Assembly (NCBI RefSeq): GCF_002251295.1
Contig: NZ_NPJA01000050.1
Coordinates: 1-64,000 of the forward strand
Source of the DNA: Prevotella sp. P5-50
Lineage (GTDB): Bacteria; Bacteroidota; Bacteroidia; Bacteroidales; Bacteroidaceae
Direction of reading: 5' to 3'
Length of the DNA stretch: 64,000 nt
The notes beneath the pieces are model-generated. The model did no database searches, was not told the origin of the DNA, and saw only the letters and a program-made list of their open reading frames with translations. Below are positions 15,454-25,034 of this stretch, one piece after another (within the stretch, counting starts at the first letter, position 1; each line of letters opens with the position of its first letter). The translations under genes were made by a program, and so were the position numbers.

Positions 15454-16452
15454 TTAAGGTAGTTTTCTGAATATGGTAAGTCGTAAGAGCAATTCGAGAA
15501 GCAACAGGAGGCATGCTGCCAAGGCAAAGGGCTGATAAGCCTCATAGCGTTTGCTGAACTGCGTCACGTTAAGTTTAGACTTTTCGAGTTTGTCGATTTC
15601 TCGATAGATATGCTGCAACTCCCGGTTGTTTGTTGCGCGATAGAAGCCGCCATCTGTTGCTGCGGCAATTTCACTCAAGGTCTTACTATCTATTTCTACA
15701 GGGATATTGACATACTGCACACCACCGGCAACAGGCATGGGATAAGGAGCCACCTTATTGGTACCTACACCGATAGTATAAACTCTGATACCTAGACTTT
15801 TGGCAATTTCAGCAGATGTCATGGGCGACAAGTCGCCACGGTTGTTACTACCGTCGGTCAGCAGAATGACAACCTTGCTTTTCGCCTTAGAATCCTTCAA
15901 ACGGCTGACAGCATTGGCAAGTCCCATTCCGATGGCTGTTCCATCCTCGATAAGTCCTCTCGTTGCCAAGTCGGTTCTGACACCCCGTAGCAGGTTGAGT
16001 ACCGAAGCGTGGTCGGTCGTCATAGGACATTGTGTAAACGCCTCACCCGCAAATATCGTCAGACCAATATTATCGTTGGGTCTGCCGGCAATAAACTCAG
16101 CAGCCACTTGTTTGGCAGCCTCAATACGATTAGGCTTTAGGTCTTCTGCCAGCATAGATCCAGAGACGTCCATCGCCATCATGATATCGATACCCTCCAC
16201 CGATTTGTTTTTCCAGGAGTTATGGGTTTGAGGTCGTGCCAATATCAATACCAACAGTACGAAAATCGCCAGCCTCAACAACAATTGTATCGGCATCAAG
16301 GTCACCTTCCAGCTCCGTGCTGCAAACCTATAGGCATGGGTATCGCTCAACCGCACGGTAGGTTCGGTTTTCTTCCGATACATCAGATACCATATCACAT
16401 ACGGTATCAGCAGTAACAGCAGCAGGAAATATTCTTTATTTGCAAATTCCAT
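15454..16452 (-). CDS. batA: Bat operon VWA protein BatA
   Basis: A 332-residue inner-membrane protein with N-terminal TM segments (about 9-25 and 55-75), a VWA domain with a complete MIDAS (DVSGS near residue 95, a threonine near 165, and TDGSN near 195) and a C-terminal TM helix (about 310-328). VWA domains of this kind bind a partner through a metal ion; here the partner is probably another Bat protein. It lies 13 bp after the upstream membrane-protein gene and 20 bp before batB. Confidence 0.9.
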   Translation of the reverse strand: MEFANKEYFLLLLLLIPYVIWYLMYRKKTEPTVRLSDTHAYRFAARSWKVTLMPIQLLLRLAIFVLLVLILARPQTHNSWKNKSVEGIDIMMAMDVSGSMLAEDLKPNRIEAAKQVAAEFIAGRPNDNIGLTIFAGEAFTQCPMTTDHASVLNLLRGVRTDLATRGLIEDGTAIGMGLANAVSRLKDSKAKSKVVILLTDGSNNRGDLSPMTSAEIAKSLGIRVYTIGVGTNKVAPYPMPVAGGVQYVNIPVEIDSKTLSEIAAATDGGFYRATNNRELQHIYREIDKLEKSKLNVTQFSKRYEAYQPFALAACLLLLLELLLRLTIFRKLP

Positions 16453-16465
16453 TCTAATTCATTAT

Positions 16466-17539
16466 TTATATCCACTCGCCGAGAAGCAACACATGATAAA
16501 CGGCATAAACGAGCATAGCCACACATGCCACGACAATCAGGCTGATAACGGTTTTGAGCAGTCGTCTTGTTTTCAGAGAGCGTTGGTCAGCTTCTGTCAA
16601 CTCAGGTTTCTGGACTTCCTCTGTAGCAACCGCCTCCTGTTTCGTCTGGTCGATAAAGGCAATAGCGTTAACCAGGTTGGCGTCGTTCTCGTTGATGAGT
16701 GTAGAATATTTGGCAAACTTCACCAAATCGGCCGTGATGAACAGCTGGCGGAGTTCGTCGATCATAGCCTGGTCGCCCGAAGACGTCAGGCGTTCTATAA
16801 TCTCTCCACTTGTCATCTCCATGGCAGAGAAATGGTAGCGCTCCTCTATATATTTACGAAGCGTATCGGTAAGTTTCGTATAGTACTCCTTCGGATTCTC
16901 CGACGACACCATACGTTCTGCCTTGATCTGCTCTATCTCCTTCATGGCCTTCTGGTGTGGCAACAGTCGCTTCACGATACGCAAAGTCTTGATGATAGGT
17001 TTGTTGTCGCGCAGGCGAAGGTAGAGGTAATAAGCCACAGCCATCAGGAGCAAAGAGAGAATGCTCAACCAAAAAGGAAGAGCCCACTCTGCCCATGAGA
17101 ATGGGTTGTCCTGTACATCCTTCGGACCATAGAACTTATCGAGTTTGGTTGTATCTACCTCAACTTCTATCACCTTTAGTGCCAGACTCTTAGTAGGATA
17201 TACTTTTCCGTTTACTTTAACGCGAAATGCGGGCAGATAATAGAGTTTTCCGTCGAAAGACGTCAAGGTATAGATGCGTTTAACCTGCATGCGTCCATCG
17301 CTCACATCTTCAGTCTGTTCGTCGCTTACAGCCAACACCTCCACTCCCGGTACGATATTCTCACGCGGTTTGAAACTCGGCATGTTGACCTTAGACTGCT
17401 GTGGAACTGTTGCGGTCACAGTCACATGCACCTGCTCTCCTATCATCATCTCAAGTGAGTCGATACGAGCTTCTACATCCACCTGCGCCAAGATCGTAGC
17501 AGGCAATAATGCAAGGATAAATAATATCAGGTGTTTCAT
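16466..17539 (-). CDS. Bat operon membrane protein (BatD-like N-terminus)
   Basis: A 357-residue protein with a signal peptide (about 1-18), a periplasmic beta-rich domain (about 20-135), a TM helix (about 147-170), a long cytoplasmic helical part (about 175-320) and a second TM near the C-terminus (about 330-350). This position between the DUF58 gene and batA is normally held by an uncharacterised membrane protein. A frame start at TTG 17548 exists; I use the ATG at 17539, which begins 5 bp after the DUF58 stop. Confidence 0.75.
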   Translation of the reverse strand: MKHLILFILALLPATILAQVDVEARIDSLEMMIGEQVHVTVTATVPQQSKVNMPSFKPRENIVPGVEVLAVSDEQTEDVSDGRMQVKRIYTLTSFDGKLYYLPAFRVKVNGKVYPTKSLALKVIEVEVDTTKLDKFYGPKDVQDNPFSWAEWALPFWLSILSLLLMAVAYYLYLRLRDNKPIIKTLRIVKRLLPHQKAMKEIEQIKAERMVSSENPKEYYTKLTDTLRKYIEERYHFSAMEMTSGEIIERLTSSGDQAMIDELRQLFITADLVKFAKYSTLINENDANLVNAIAFIDQTKQEAVATEEVQKPELTEADQRSLKTRRLLKTVISLIVVACVAMLVYAVYHVLLLGEWI

Positions 17540-17544
17540 GCTTA

Positions 17545-18414
17545 TCAACTTCTCTTTTTAAATAGCAGCAACAGGTGTTTGACAAAATCATCACCTGTGG
17601 AAATGCTTACCATGTCAACATTACTCTTGTTCATGGTCTCTCGCAAATGCTGTTGCATCCGATTCCAATATTGCTCGTGAGCACGTCGCAAGCGTTTGCT
17701 GCTGGTATCAATATACTGTTCATAGCCGGTTTCAGCATCAACCACACGCATCAATCCCACATCGGGTAATGACTTGGCGAAACGGTCATAGACCTGAACT
17801 GCAACAACATCATGTTTTCTGTTGCAAATCTGAAGGGGATGCAAGAAATCCTTCTGGTCGTAAAAATCGCTCAACACGAATGCGGTACAACGATGTTTAA
17901 CAACACTTGTAAGAAACTGCAACGCTCCCTCTATGTTCGTTCTCTTGCTTTCAGGGTGAAAGTCGAGCATTTCGCGTATGATATAAAGAATGTGTTTACG
18001 TCCTTTCTTCGGAGGGATATACTTCTCGATATGGTCGGAAAAGAATACCACTCCTATCTTATCATTATTCTGAATGGCGCTAAAAGCAATGGTGGCAGCT
18101 ATTTCTGTCACCATATCGCGCTTCATTTGGCTTTGCGTGCCGAAGTCGAGCGATCCGCTGACGTCTATGAGTAGCATGACGGTGAGTTCGCGCTCTTCTT
18201 CGAAGACCTTGACATAAGGGCGATGGAAGCGTGCTGTCACATTCCAGTCGATATCTCTGACATCATCTCCGTACTGGTATTCGCGCACTTCGCTGAAAGC
18301 CATTCCACGGCCCTTGAAAGCAGAGTGATACTGGCCTGCAAAGACGTTAACGCTCAGTCCTCTGGCCTTGATTTCTATCTTTCTTACCTTTTTTAGTATT
18401 TCAGCGGTTTCCAT
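17545..18414 (-). CDS. DUF58 domain protein
   Basis: A 289-residue cytoplasmic protein with the DUF58 signature DIDWNVTARFHRPYVKVFEEERE (about residues 52-74) and a VWA-like core (LLIDVSGSLDFG near residue 82). DUF58 proteins are encoded beside MoxR ATPases and are thought to be their VWA-type partners. It lies 51 bp after moxR and 5 bp before the next gene, as part of the Bat operon. Confidence 0.92.
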   Translation of the reverse strand: METAEILKKVRKIEIKARGLSVNVFAGQYHSAFKGRGMAFSEVREYQYGDDVRDIDWNVTARFHRPYVKVFEEERELTVMLLIDVSGSLDFGTQSQMKRDMVTEIAATIAFSAIQNNDKIGVVFFSDHIEKYIPPKKGRKHILYIIREMLDFHPESKRTNIEGALQFLTSVVKHRCTAFVLSDFYDQKDFLHPLQICNRKHDVVAVQVYDRFAKSLPDVGLMRVVDAETGYEQYIDTSSKRLRRAHEQYWNRMQQHLRETMNKSNVDMVSISTGDDFVKHLLLLFKKRS

Positions 18415-18465
18415 TTGTTTGATCTGATTCGTTGTTTATAATCACTTCAATAAGACAGGCGACAA

Positions 18466-19461
18466 TCAAGGTACTTCCACCTTATTGATGATCTTTGAAA
18501 CGATTTCCTCACTTGTCACATTGCTTGCCTCTGCCTCATAGGTCAGACCGATACGATGACGCAATACATCGTGTGCCACGGCGCGTACATCCTCAGGAAC
18601 AACATATCCGCGACGCTTGATAAAGGCATAAGCGCGGGCAGCCTTCGCCAGATTGATAGACGCACGCGGACTTCCGCCGTATGCTATGAGGTCTTTCATG
18701 TCTTTCAGTCCGTAGCGATCAGGATAGCGAGTGGCAAATACGATGTCGGCAATATACTGTTCGATCTTCTCGTCGATATAGACCTCGCGTACCACGTTTC
18801 TTGCATTAAGGATTTCCTGAGCCGTAGCGACAGGTTTCACTTCAGGAAGTTTTCCTGCGATATTCTCGCGGATGATGCGTTTCTCCTCTTCGAGTGTAGG
18901 ATAGTCGATCACCACCTTCAGCATGAAACGGTCCATCTGTGCTTCTGGAAGTGGGTAGGTACCTTCTTGTTCGATGGGGTTTTGTGTAGCCATCACAAGG
19001 AATGGTGTGGGCAAATCAAATGTTTCTTTGCCAATAGTCACCTGTTTTTCCTGCATGGCTTCGAGCAACGCACTCTGTACCTTGGCAGGAGCGCGGTTGA
19101 TCTCATCTGCCAATACGAAGTTGGCGAATACCGGACCTTGTTTCACCTGGAAGCGCTCGTCTTTCTGCGAATAGATCATCGTACCTGTCACGTCGGCAGG
19201 CAAGAGGTCAGGTGTGAACTGTATGCGGCTGTAAGTTGCATCAATCAGTTGTGAAAGGGTCTTGATGGCAAGTGTCTTTGCCAGACCAGGCACACCTTCG
19301 AGCAATATGTTTCCGTCGCTGAGAAGTCCGATGAGCAACGACTCTACGAGATGCTTCTGTCCTACTATTACTTGATCCATTCCTGTCACGAGATTGGTGA
19401 CAAATCCACTTTGCTGTTCAATCCGGATGTTAAGCTCCCGGATATCAATTGATTCTGCCAT
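18466..19461 (-). CDS. MoxR-family AAA+ ATPase
   Basis: A 331-residue AAA+ ATPase with Walker A GVPGLAKT (about residues 55-62), Walker B LADEINRAP (about 118-126), sensor-1 ATQNPIEQEGTYPLPEAQ (about 159-176) and a C-terminal lid domain. MoxR ATPases act as chaperones for VWA proteins or their complexes. This is the first gene of the Bat operon (moxR, DUF58, membrane protein, batA, batB/C, batD, batE), with its own -7 box 40 bp upstream. Confidence 0.93.
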   Translation of the reverse strand: MAESIDIRELNIRIEQQSGFVTNLVTGMDQVIVGQKHLVESLLIGLLSDGNILLEGVPGLAKTLAIKTLSQLIDATYSRIQFTPDLLPADVTGTMIYSQKDERFQVKQGPVFANFVLADEINRAPAKVQSALLEAMQEKQVTIGKETFDLPTPFLVMATQNPIEQEGTYPLPEAQMDRFMLKVVIDYPTLEEEKRIIRENIAGKLPEVKPVATAQEILNARNVVREVYIDEKIEQYIADIVFATRYPDRYGLKDMKDLIAYGGSPRASINLAKAARAYAFIKRRGYVVPEDVRAVAHDVLRHRIGLTYEAEASNVTSEEIVSKIINKVEVP

Positions 19462-19501
19462 AGTTATATTCTATTTTTGTTTATTTCTGTTTTACGTGAT
19501 G

Positions 19502-19509
19502 CAAAAGTA
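19502..19509 (-). promoter_or_regulatory. -7 promoter element of the Bat operon
   Basis: Minus-strand TACTTTTG fits TAnnTTTG; 40 bp upstream of the moxR ATG. Confidence 0.65.
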
Positions 19510-19556
19510 ATCAATTCCTATAGGAAAGTTCTCATGCAAGTATCTAAATAATATTA

Positions 19557-19594
19557 AAAAAGTTTCCTACGTCTTACAATTTAAGAAACTTTTT
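19557..19594 (-). terminator. Intrinsic terminator after the YycJ-like gene
   Basis: AAAAAGTTTC (19557-19566) and GAAACTTTTT (19585-19594) are exact reverse complements. Read on the minus strand, the stem runs into a T-rich stretch. It lies 33 bp downstream of the stop at 19628. Confidence 0.6.
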
Positions 19595-19627
19595 CATATC
19601 ATAACATTTTAGCTGTATATTTGAGAT

Positions 19628-20431
19628 TTATACCAAATCAAAAATGCCTGTCGGGCTCTTTCTTTTGAGTACTTCCAGTTGCAGGTCGGCACCCGCCACG
19701 ATACCATGGCTACGCAAAATGGCCTCAACGGTCTTACGGGCAAGTTCCGGATGGTTGTTCTCTTCACTCAGGTGACAAAGCCAGACATGCTTCAGGTGTT
19801 CGCTCATGTTCTCCACAAGTGCTTCTCCACATTCTACATTACTGAGATGTCCGGTATGCGAGAGTATGCGCTCTTTAAGAAAAGCCGGATATGGACCGTT
19901 TTTCACCATTTCAACATCGTGGTTAGCCTCGATGACGAGATAATCTGCTTTGCTGATGTATTCTTTCATTTCATCGGTTACATAACCAGCATCAGTAATC
20001 ACACAGAATGCGGTTCCTTCCGCTTCCACCATATACCCCACATTATCGCTACTGTCATGTGGAACGCCAAAGGGAGTAATCTTGAAGTCGCCTATGGTAA
20101 AAGAAGTGCCCTTTTCTACATTATTCACATAGTCTGAGGGAACTTTCTGTTGGACACAATAATTTTTGGTAATACCTTCGTGCACCACCTTCGTCGTATA
20201 CACAGGAACGTGTTGGTCTTTGCTGAACGAACCTACCGATTTGATATGGTCTGCATGATCATGGGTCACAAGTACATGATGCACCTGTGAGAAACTTAAT
20301 CCATAATCTCTGAAGTTCTTTTTCAAACTTCTAAGTCCTACTCCGATATCTATCAATAGTCCATCCGTCGGCGTAGTCAACAGATAACAATTTCCGCTAC
20401 TGCCGCTTCCAAAGGATATAAATCTTAGCAT
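19628..20431 (-). CDS. YycJ/WalJ-like metallo-beta-lactamase-fold hydrolase
   Basis: A 267-residue cytoplasmic protein of the MBL superfamily with THDHADH (about residues 56-62), the metal-binding motif, FGVPHDSSDNVGY (about 120-132), DAG and a late CHLSEENNHPE (about 220-230). This pattern is that of YycJ-type proteins, which are linked in Firmicutes to DNA-end processing and cell-wall control; the function in Bacteroidota is not established. A -7 box lies 20 bp upstream of the start. It is divergent from a small lipoprotein gene. Confidence 0.88.
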   Translation of the reverse strand: MLRFISFGSGSSGNCYLLTTPTDGLLIDIGVGLRSLKKNFRDYGLSFSQVHHVLVTHDHADHIKSVGSFSKDQHVPVYTTKVVHEGITKNYCVQQKVPSDYVNNVEKGTSFTIGDFKITPFGVPHDSSDNVGYMVEAEGTAFCVITDAGYVTDEMKEYISKADYLVIEANHDVEMVKNGPYPAFLKERILSHTGHLSNVECGEALVENMSEHLKHVWLCHLSEENNHPELARKTVEAILRSHGIVAGADLQLEVLKRKSPTGIFDLV

Positions 20432-20450
20432 TTGGTTTTAAATTTATCTG

Positions 20451-20458
20451 CAAAAGTA
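20451..20458 (-). promoter_or_regulatory. -7 promoter element of the YycJ-like gene
   Basis: Minus-strand TACTTTTG, 20 bp upstream of the ATG at 20431. Confidence 0.65.
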
Positions 20459-20481
20459 ATAAAAAAAAGTCACATTTTTCT

Positions 20482-20489
20482 TATCTTTG
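20482..20489 (+). promoter_or_regulatory. -7 promoter element of the small lipoprotein gene
   Basis: TATCTTTG, 26 bp upstream of ATG 20516; it excludes the longer frame that starts at 20432. Confidence 0.65.
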
Positions 20490-20515
20490 CAACGATTTTT
20501 GGATATTTTAAACTT

Positions 20516-20965
20516 ATGAAGAAAATTGTATTATACATTTGCACTATGATTATGGTGTCTTGTAGCCTGATAGAAGTGCATCAAAAGGAGTCTGAAGTTG
20601 CAGCAAAATCATGGGCTGAAGCCTTTTTCAGCTTCGACCTTGCACGTGCCAACCAACTGACAGTTGAAGAGAGTCGGCCTTGGTTACATTTCATGGCTTC
20701 TAACATTACAGACGAAGATTTGGATTTCGCCAATTCGGAGGATGCCTCCACGTCGGCACATATCGATGATGTGACGGAACTTCCGGGTGATACGATGTGC
20801 CTGATAAAGTTGGTTGTGGATAATGCCTTTGTTGCCGACTCCATAGGTTCCCGAGCTCATCTCGTTGACGAATACCACACGACCGTTACTGTGGTAAAAC
20901 GTCATGGCCATTGGATGGTTAGAATGGCAGGCCTACCGCGAAATGAAATGCAAAATCGCGACTAA
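20516..20965 (+). CDS. Small uncharacterised lipoprotein
   Basis: A 149-residue protein. The N-terminus MKKIVLYICTMIMVSCS is a lipoprotein signal peptide with the lipidated cysteine at residue 16. The rest is a single small alpha/beta domain resembling the DUF4878/SnoaL-type fold in general appearance, but I cannot assign a family. I start at the ATG 20516 because the -7 box lies just before it. Its last 47 bp overlap the 3' end of the convergent TamL gene. Confidence 0.75.
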   Translation: MKKIVLYICTMIMVSCSLIEVHQKESEVAAKSWAEAFFSFDLARANQLTVEESRPWLHFMASNITDEDLDFANSEDASTSAHIDDVTELPGDTMCLIKLVVDNAFVADSIGSRAHLVDEYHTTVTVVKRHGHWMVRMAGLPRNEMQNRD

Positions 20966-23132
20966 AATCCGGATGTAACAGAGGGTAATGTTCCTTTGAT
21001 GTAGTATAAGCAGGATTAACGGCTTTCATACCCATATCAAAGCGAAGGATGAAGTATCCAAAATTCAATCGGAATCCCATTCCGTAGCTTACTGCGAGTT
21101 GTTTCAAGAACTCGTCAAACTTGAATTGTCCACCCGGTTGGTCGTCGTAAGAACGGATGGTCCAGATGTTACCGGCATCAACAAAAAGTGCACCTCCTAT
21201 TTTCCAGAACAGATGTGTGCGATATTCCATGTTGAGGTCCAGCTTCATGTCTCCCGTCTGGTTGATGAAGTCGATACGTCCGTCCTTGCTGATATACGAA
21301 CCAGGACCAAGTCCGCGAACACTCCATCCGCGCACGCTATTGGCTCCACCCGCGAAATATCGTTTTTCAAACGGCAGGATAGTACTGTTTCCATAGGGAT
21401 AAGCAATTCCAAATCCGGCATGGAATACGAGTTGGTTGTTGTAGTCCAACTGTATGTTACGTGTGAAGTCAACATCCCCCTTCACGTATTGTGCATAGGC
21501 AATATCAAGGAAAGTGTATTGTCCCTGTGCGTTTTTATGGAAATTCAACGCATGTGCTGCGCCATGAAGCAGATTGCCTGCTGTTTCTGCATTGGCTTTG
21601 ATGGCAATACGTCCGTTGTTATAGGTATACCCCATACCTATTTTCATAATGAAAAGGTTCTCGTAATTATAGCGCAGGATGGCATTCTTACTTTCGGTAT
21701 CGTTAAGATACTCATTACGAAACGTTTCACTTATCCATGGCATGGAGATATAGTTGAGATCAAGCAGGTCTATGCGATAACGGTCATGATGCCTACTGTC
21801 ATTCCATTTGTATTTCCATGCTACAGAAAAGACTCGTCGATGGAACTCCGGTCGGTTTTGAAGGTCGTATAGCATCGACACTTCACTTGTGGCATTAATG
21901 CGACGTCTGAAGCTGTTGGCAAGAAAAGGTGCGATGAATCTTGGGAATGTCAATTTGGTTTCTACGCTATACTCTTCAAAATTGTCGTTACCATAGCCTT
22001 CCAGCCCCTTGATAGCCTCAAACGCGCCACGCAGTTCTATGGTAAGGTTTTCTGCTCCCTTGAAGAGGTTGCGGTTCTGATAGGTTAGCGCAACAGCAGC
22101 GCCAAAATCTCCTGCTGTATTCGTTCCTTCGGGTTGAAAAGAGATGGTGGAGGGTTTGTTGGTACTCAGATGGATATTACAATCGAGAAGACGTTCTCGC
22201 TGGTGTTCTTCCCATGAAATACTGGTGTATTTGACGGCTCCGAGTCTTCCGAAATGTGCATAGGTATCTTGCAATTTCTTTGCCGAATACAATTCTCCCG
22301 AACGTATAAAAGTATTGCGTTGCAAGACTGCTTTTCGAAGATGAATGATACTGTCTTCGCTATCTCCACTCAGATGGTTGACTTTCCCTATCCTATAACT
22401 GAGGTGTGGTATTTCATTCCCGTCATGGTCGGTATTGGCATGGATGACAAGTGTCAGGTTGATAGCTTTTTCACCCGGCATAGAATCGGCTCGAAAGGTG
22501 ATGAAATCCTTGTTGAATCTGAAATATCCTCTGTTGGCCAATTCGCCGACTAATCGGTTGCGTTCGTTATCTAAATTCTCAACGCTAAAGCGCATATTCT
22601 CTTTCAGCCCTCTATGCTCAGGCAGGTCCAAACGCAACAGATTGGCAATGGCAGTATCCCGTACTTCATAATTCACCTTTCCCAAATAATAAGGCTCACG
22701 AGGGTGAACATGGTACGTCACGTTGATCTTACGTTTCTTTTCTTTGAATGTCGCATCTACAGAAGCACGCAGATAACCCATATTCTGCAATCTCATCTGT
22801 AAATCCTGCATGGAGCGTGTAGTGCTCAACGTGTCGTAAATGACAGGAGCCTCTCCTATGTTTTTTAGGGTACGGTTGATCCATTTCGACGAGTCTTTAC
22901 CTGCCAACGAGTAGGTTGACAATGGTAGTTTGAACGACGAGAACCATCTTGTATTACCTTTTTGGCGTACATACGATTTGAGATTGGCGGAATTTACATC
23001 TCTGTATTTTCCGTCACTTTCCACCTTGACTCTATTGAGCAGGTATTGGCCTTCTGGCACATATTTGGTTTCTGAGCAGCCACAGAGCATCAACCCTATG
23101 ACTCCTGTTATTATCATGATCGTATGTCGCAT
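20919..23132 (-). CDS. TamL-type outer-membrane lipoprotein (BamA/TamA family)
   Basis: A 737-residue protein. The N-terminus has a signal peptide with lipobox LCGC (cysteine at about residue 18), then POTRA-like modules (about 100-350) and a C-terminal 16-strand Omp85 barrel (about 400-737). The family-typical barrel motif is PFEKRYFAGGANSVRGWSVRGLGPG (about residues 600-625). In Bacteroidota this lipidated TamA homologue (TamL) works with TamB. The longer frame from 23201 includes the -7 box TACCTTTG at 23141-23148, so translation starts at ATG 23132. The 3' end overlaps the convergent lipoprotein gene. Confidence 0.88.
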   Translation of the reverse strand: MRHTIMIITGVIGLMLCGCSETKYVPEGQYLLNRVKVESDGKYRDVNSANLKSYVRQKGNTRWFSSFKLPLSTYSLAGKDSSKWINRTLKNIGEAPVIYDTLSTTRSMQDLQMRLQNMGYLRASVDATFKEKKRKINVTYHVHPREPYYLGKVNYEVRDTAIANLLRLDLPEHRGLKENMRFSVENLDNERNRLVGELANRGYFRFNKDFITFRADSMPGEKAINLTLVIHANTDHDGNEIPHLSYRIGKVNHLSGDSEDSIIHLRKAVLQRNTFIRSGELYSAKKLQDTYAHFGRLGAVKYTSISWEEHQRERLLDCNIHLSTNKPSTISFQPEGTNTAGDFGAAVALTYQNRNLFKGAENLTIELRGAFEAIKGLEGYGNDNFEEYSVETKLTFPRFIAPFLANSFRRRINATSEVSMLYDLQNRPEFHRRVFSVAWKYKWNDSRHHDRYRIDLLDLNYISMPWISETFRNEYLNDTESKNAILRYNYENLFIMKIGMGYTYNNGRIAIKANAETAGNLLHGAAHALNFHKNAQGQYTFLDIAYAQYVKGDVDFTRNIQLDYNNQLVFHAGFGIAYPYGNSTILPFEKRYFAGGANSVRGWSVRGLGPGSYISKDGRIDFINQTGDMKLDLNMEYRTHLFWKIGGALFVDAGNIWTIRSYDDQPGGQFKFDEFLKQLAVSYGMGFRLNFGYFILRFDMGMKAVNPAYTTSKEHYPLLHPDFSRDFAFHFAVGLPF

Positions 23133-23140
23133 TCTGTTTA

Positions 23141-23148
23141 CAAAGGTA
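23141..23148 (-). promoter_or_regulatory. -7 promoter element of the TamL gene
   Basis: Minus-strand TACCTTTG only 8 bp before the ATG, implying a leader of a few nucleotides. Confidence 0.6.
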
Positions 23149-23295
23149 GTGCAATTCAGGTGAAATACAAAACAAACCAACAAATTTTGTCTGTTCAACA
23201 ACTAACTTGCGTTCTGATTTTACCATAATCAGGCCGTTTGGCTGAACAGATAAATGTGTTTGAACGGTTCAAAGAAATATGTCCACTCACTCTTG

Positions 23296-24216
23296 TTAAT
23301 GCGAACCAATATACAGGAATATCATTCCCAGCAGCACCAACGCCAAATCGACAGCCTTGGCGCGAAGGTTCTTCTCATGGAAGAAGGCAGCACCAAAGAG
23401 GAACGACACGATAACCGAACCACGACGCACCATCGACACGATAGATATCATGGCATCGGGCAACGAGAGGGAATAGAAATACACGAAATCAGCTGTAGAA
23501 AGGAAAATGCTGACTCCGATAATTGACCAATGCCAATGAAATGGCGTGGTCTGCTTGTGTTTGGGCCACCAGAGAATGGCAAGCATGATGAGCATCATAC
23601 CACATTGATAGATGTTATACCACGACTGTACCATCATACGATCAAGCCCAACGCCTCCGCTTCCTTCGGGAGCCATCAGGTACTTGTCGTAAAGTCCGCT
23701 AATCGCTCCAAGAACAGCAGCACCAACTATCATCCAGATCCAATGGTTGTGCCGGAAGTCTATTCCTTCTTTTTTACCACTCCTACTCAACATCATAAAC
23801 GACATGACGGCCAACAAGACTCCCATCCATTGCCATCCGTTAAGATGTTCTCCAAATACGAGTAACGCTCCTACAAGTACCATGACCGGACGTGTGGCGT
23901 TAATCGGACCTACTATCGTCAAGGGCAGATGTTTCATGCCGAAATAGCCTAACACCCAACTGCTCAGCACGATCAAGGATTTGAGGACGATGTATTTATG
24001 CATCTCCCATCCGCCTGAAGCAACATGGAATATGGTATTGTCGAGAATTTCTGTCTGACCACTCAGAATGATGAATGGTAAGAAGATTATCGACGAGAAC
24101 AGGGTGTTGAGAAACAACACAGGAATGACGGCATTTTCGCGTAGAGCTTCTTTCTTGAATGCATCATAGAAGCCCAATAATGTTGCCGACAAAAAAGCCA
24201 ATAATAACCAAGTCAT
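23296..24216 (-). CDS. EamA/DMT-family transporter
   Basis: A 306-residue inner-membrane protein with ten hydrophobic segments arranged as two repeats of five (second half starting near residue 145), the layout of EamA drug/metabolite transporters. The substrate is unknown. It follows truA by 59 bp on the minus strand. The palindrome TTTGAAC-G-GTTCAAA at 23259-23273, 23 bp after its stop, could end transcription weakly. Confidence 0.85.
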   Translation of the reverse strand: MTWLLLAFLSATLLGFYDAFKKEALRENAVIPVLFLNTLFSSIIFLPFIILSGQTEILDNTIFHVASGGWEMHKYIVLKSLIVLSSWVLGYFGMKHLPLTIVGPINATRPVMVLVGALLVFGEHLNGWQWMGVLLAVMSFMMLSRSGKKEGIDFRHNHWIWMIVGAAVLGAISGLYDKYLMAPEGSGGVGLDRMMVQSWYNIYQCGMMLIMLAILWWPKHKQTTPFHWHWSIIGVSIFLSTADFVYFYSLSLPDAMISIVSMVRRGSVIVSFLFGAAFFHEKNLRAKAVDLALVLLGMIFLYIGSH

Positions 24217-24275
24217 CTTTTTAACAATCTTTTATGTGTTTATTATTTGAAAAAATGTATCGTTGTTTGAAATAC

Positions 24276-25004
24276 TTAATATTCTACCCGTTCAAGAAAC
24301 AATGCTTTGGCGGGCATCGACTCGCCTGCTTGGGTACGATGTCCACTCTCAATAACCCGTCGAAACTCCTCAAGGGTCATGCGGCCTCGCCCCACTTCTA
24401 TGATCGTACCGACAACGGCCCTTACCATATTCCGAAGAAATCTATTGGCACGTATCTCGAAATACCACTCCTCTGGAGCGGTTTGATGCCATTGTGCATG
24501 GGTTACCTTACAGAGCGTGGTCTTGACGTCGCTTCCGGTTTTGCAAAACGAACCGAAATCGTCATATTCCATCAGTATAGCCGCAGCTTGATTCATGAGT
24601 CCGAAATCGAGCTGATAATGCATCTGCAGGCTAAACTGCTGGCAAAAGGGATTCTTGCCGTAGTGGATATAATAATGGTAGGTTCGGGCGGTAGCCGAAA
24701 AACGAGCATGTTTATCGGCTGCAACCGCCTCTACCTTAGAAACTCCTATATCGTATGGCAATACGCCATTGAGGCGCTTGACCATGTGTACACAATCGAA
24801 AACAACCTCAGTATCGAAATGTGCAGCCATTTGGCGTGCATGAACTCCTGTGTCAGTACGTCCTGCTCCTGTCACGTGAATATCCTCACGGAGAAGGAGT
24901 GAAAGTGCACGTTCCAATTCTTCTTGAACTGTAATACCATTGGGCTGATACTGCCATCCATGATAACGTGTTCCATCATAACCAAACCATACGAAATATC
25001 TCAT
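24276..25004 (-). CDS. truA: tRNA pseudouridine synthase A
   Basis: Makes pseudouridine at positions 38-40 of the tRNA anticodon arm. The catalytic motif GRTDTGVHARQMAAHF (about residues 47-62, catalytic Asp at about 50) is complete, and RFLRNMVRAVVGTIIEVG (about 196-213) is the conserved C-terminal block. Length 242 is normal. It starts 30 bp after fhs on the minus strand. Confidence 0.95.
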   Translation of the reverse strand: MRYFVWFGYDGTRYHGWQYQPNGITVQEELERALSLLLREDIHVTGAGRTDTGVHARQMAAHFDTEVVFDCVHMVKRLNGVLPYDIGVSKVEAVAADKHARFSATARTYHYYIHYGKNPFCQQFSLQMHYQLDFGLMNQAAAILMEYDDFGSFCKTGSDVKTTLCKVTHAQWHQTAPEEWYFEIRANRFLRNMVRAVVGTIIEVGRGRMTLEEFRRVIESGHRTQAGESMPAKALFLERVEY

Positions 25005-25034
25005 TTTCTTAACTTGTTTGATTGTTTCTTTTCT

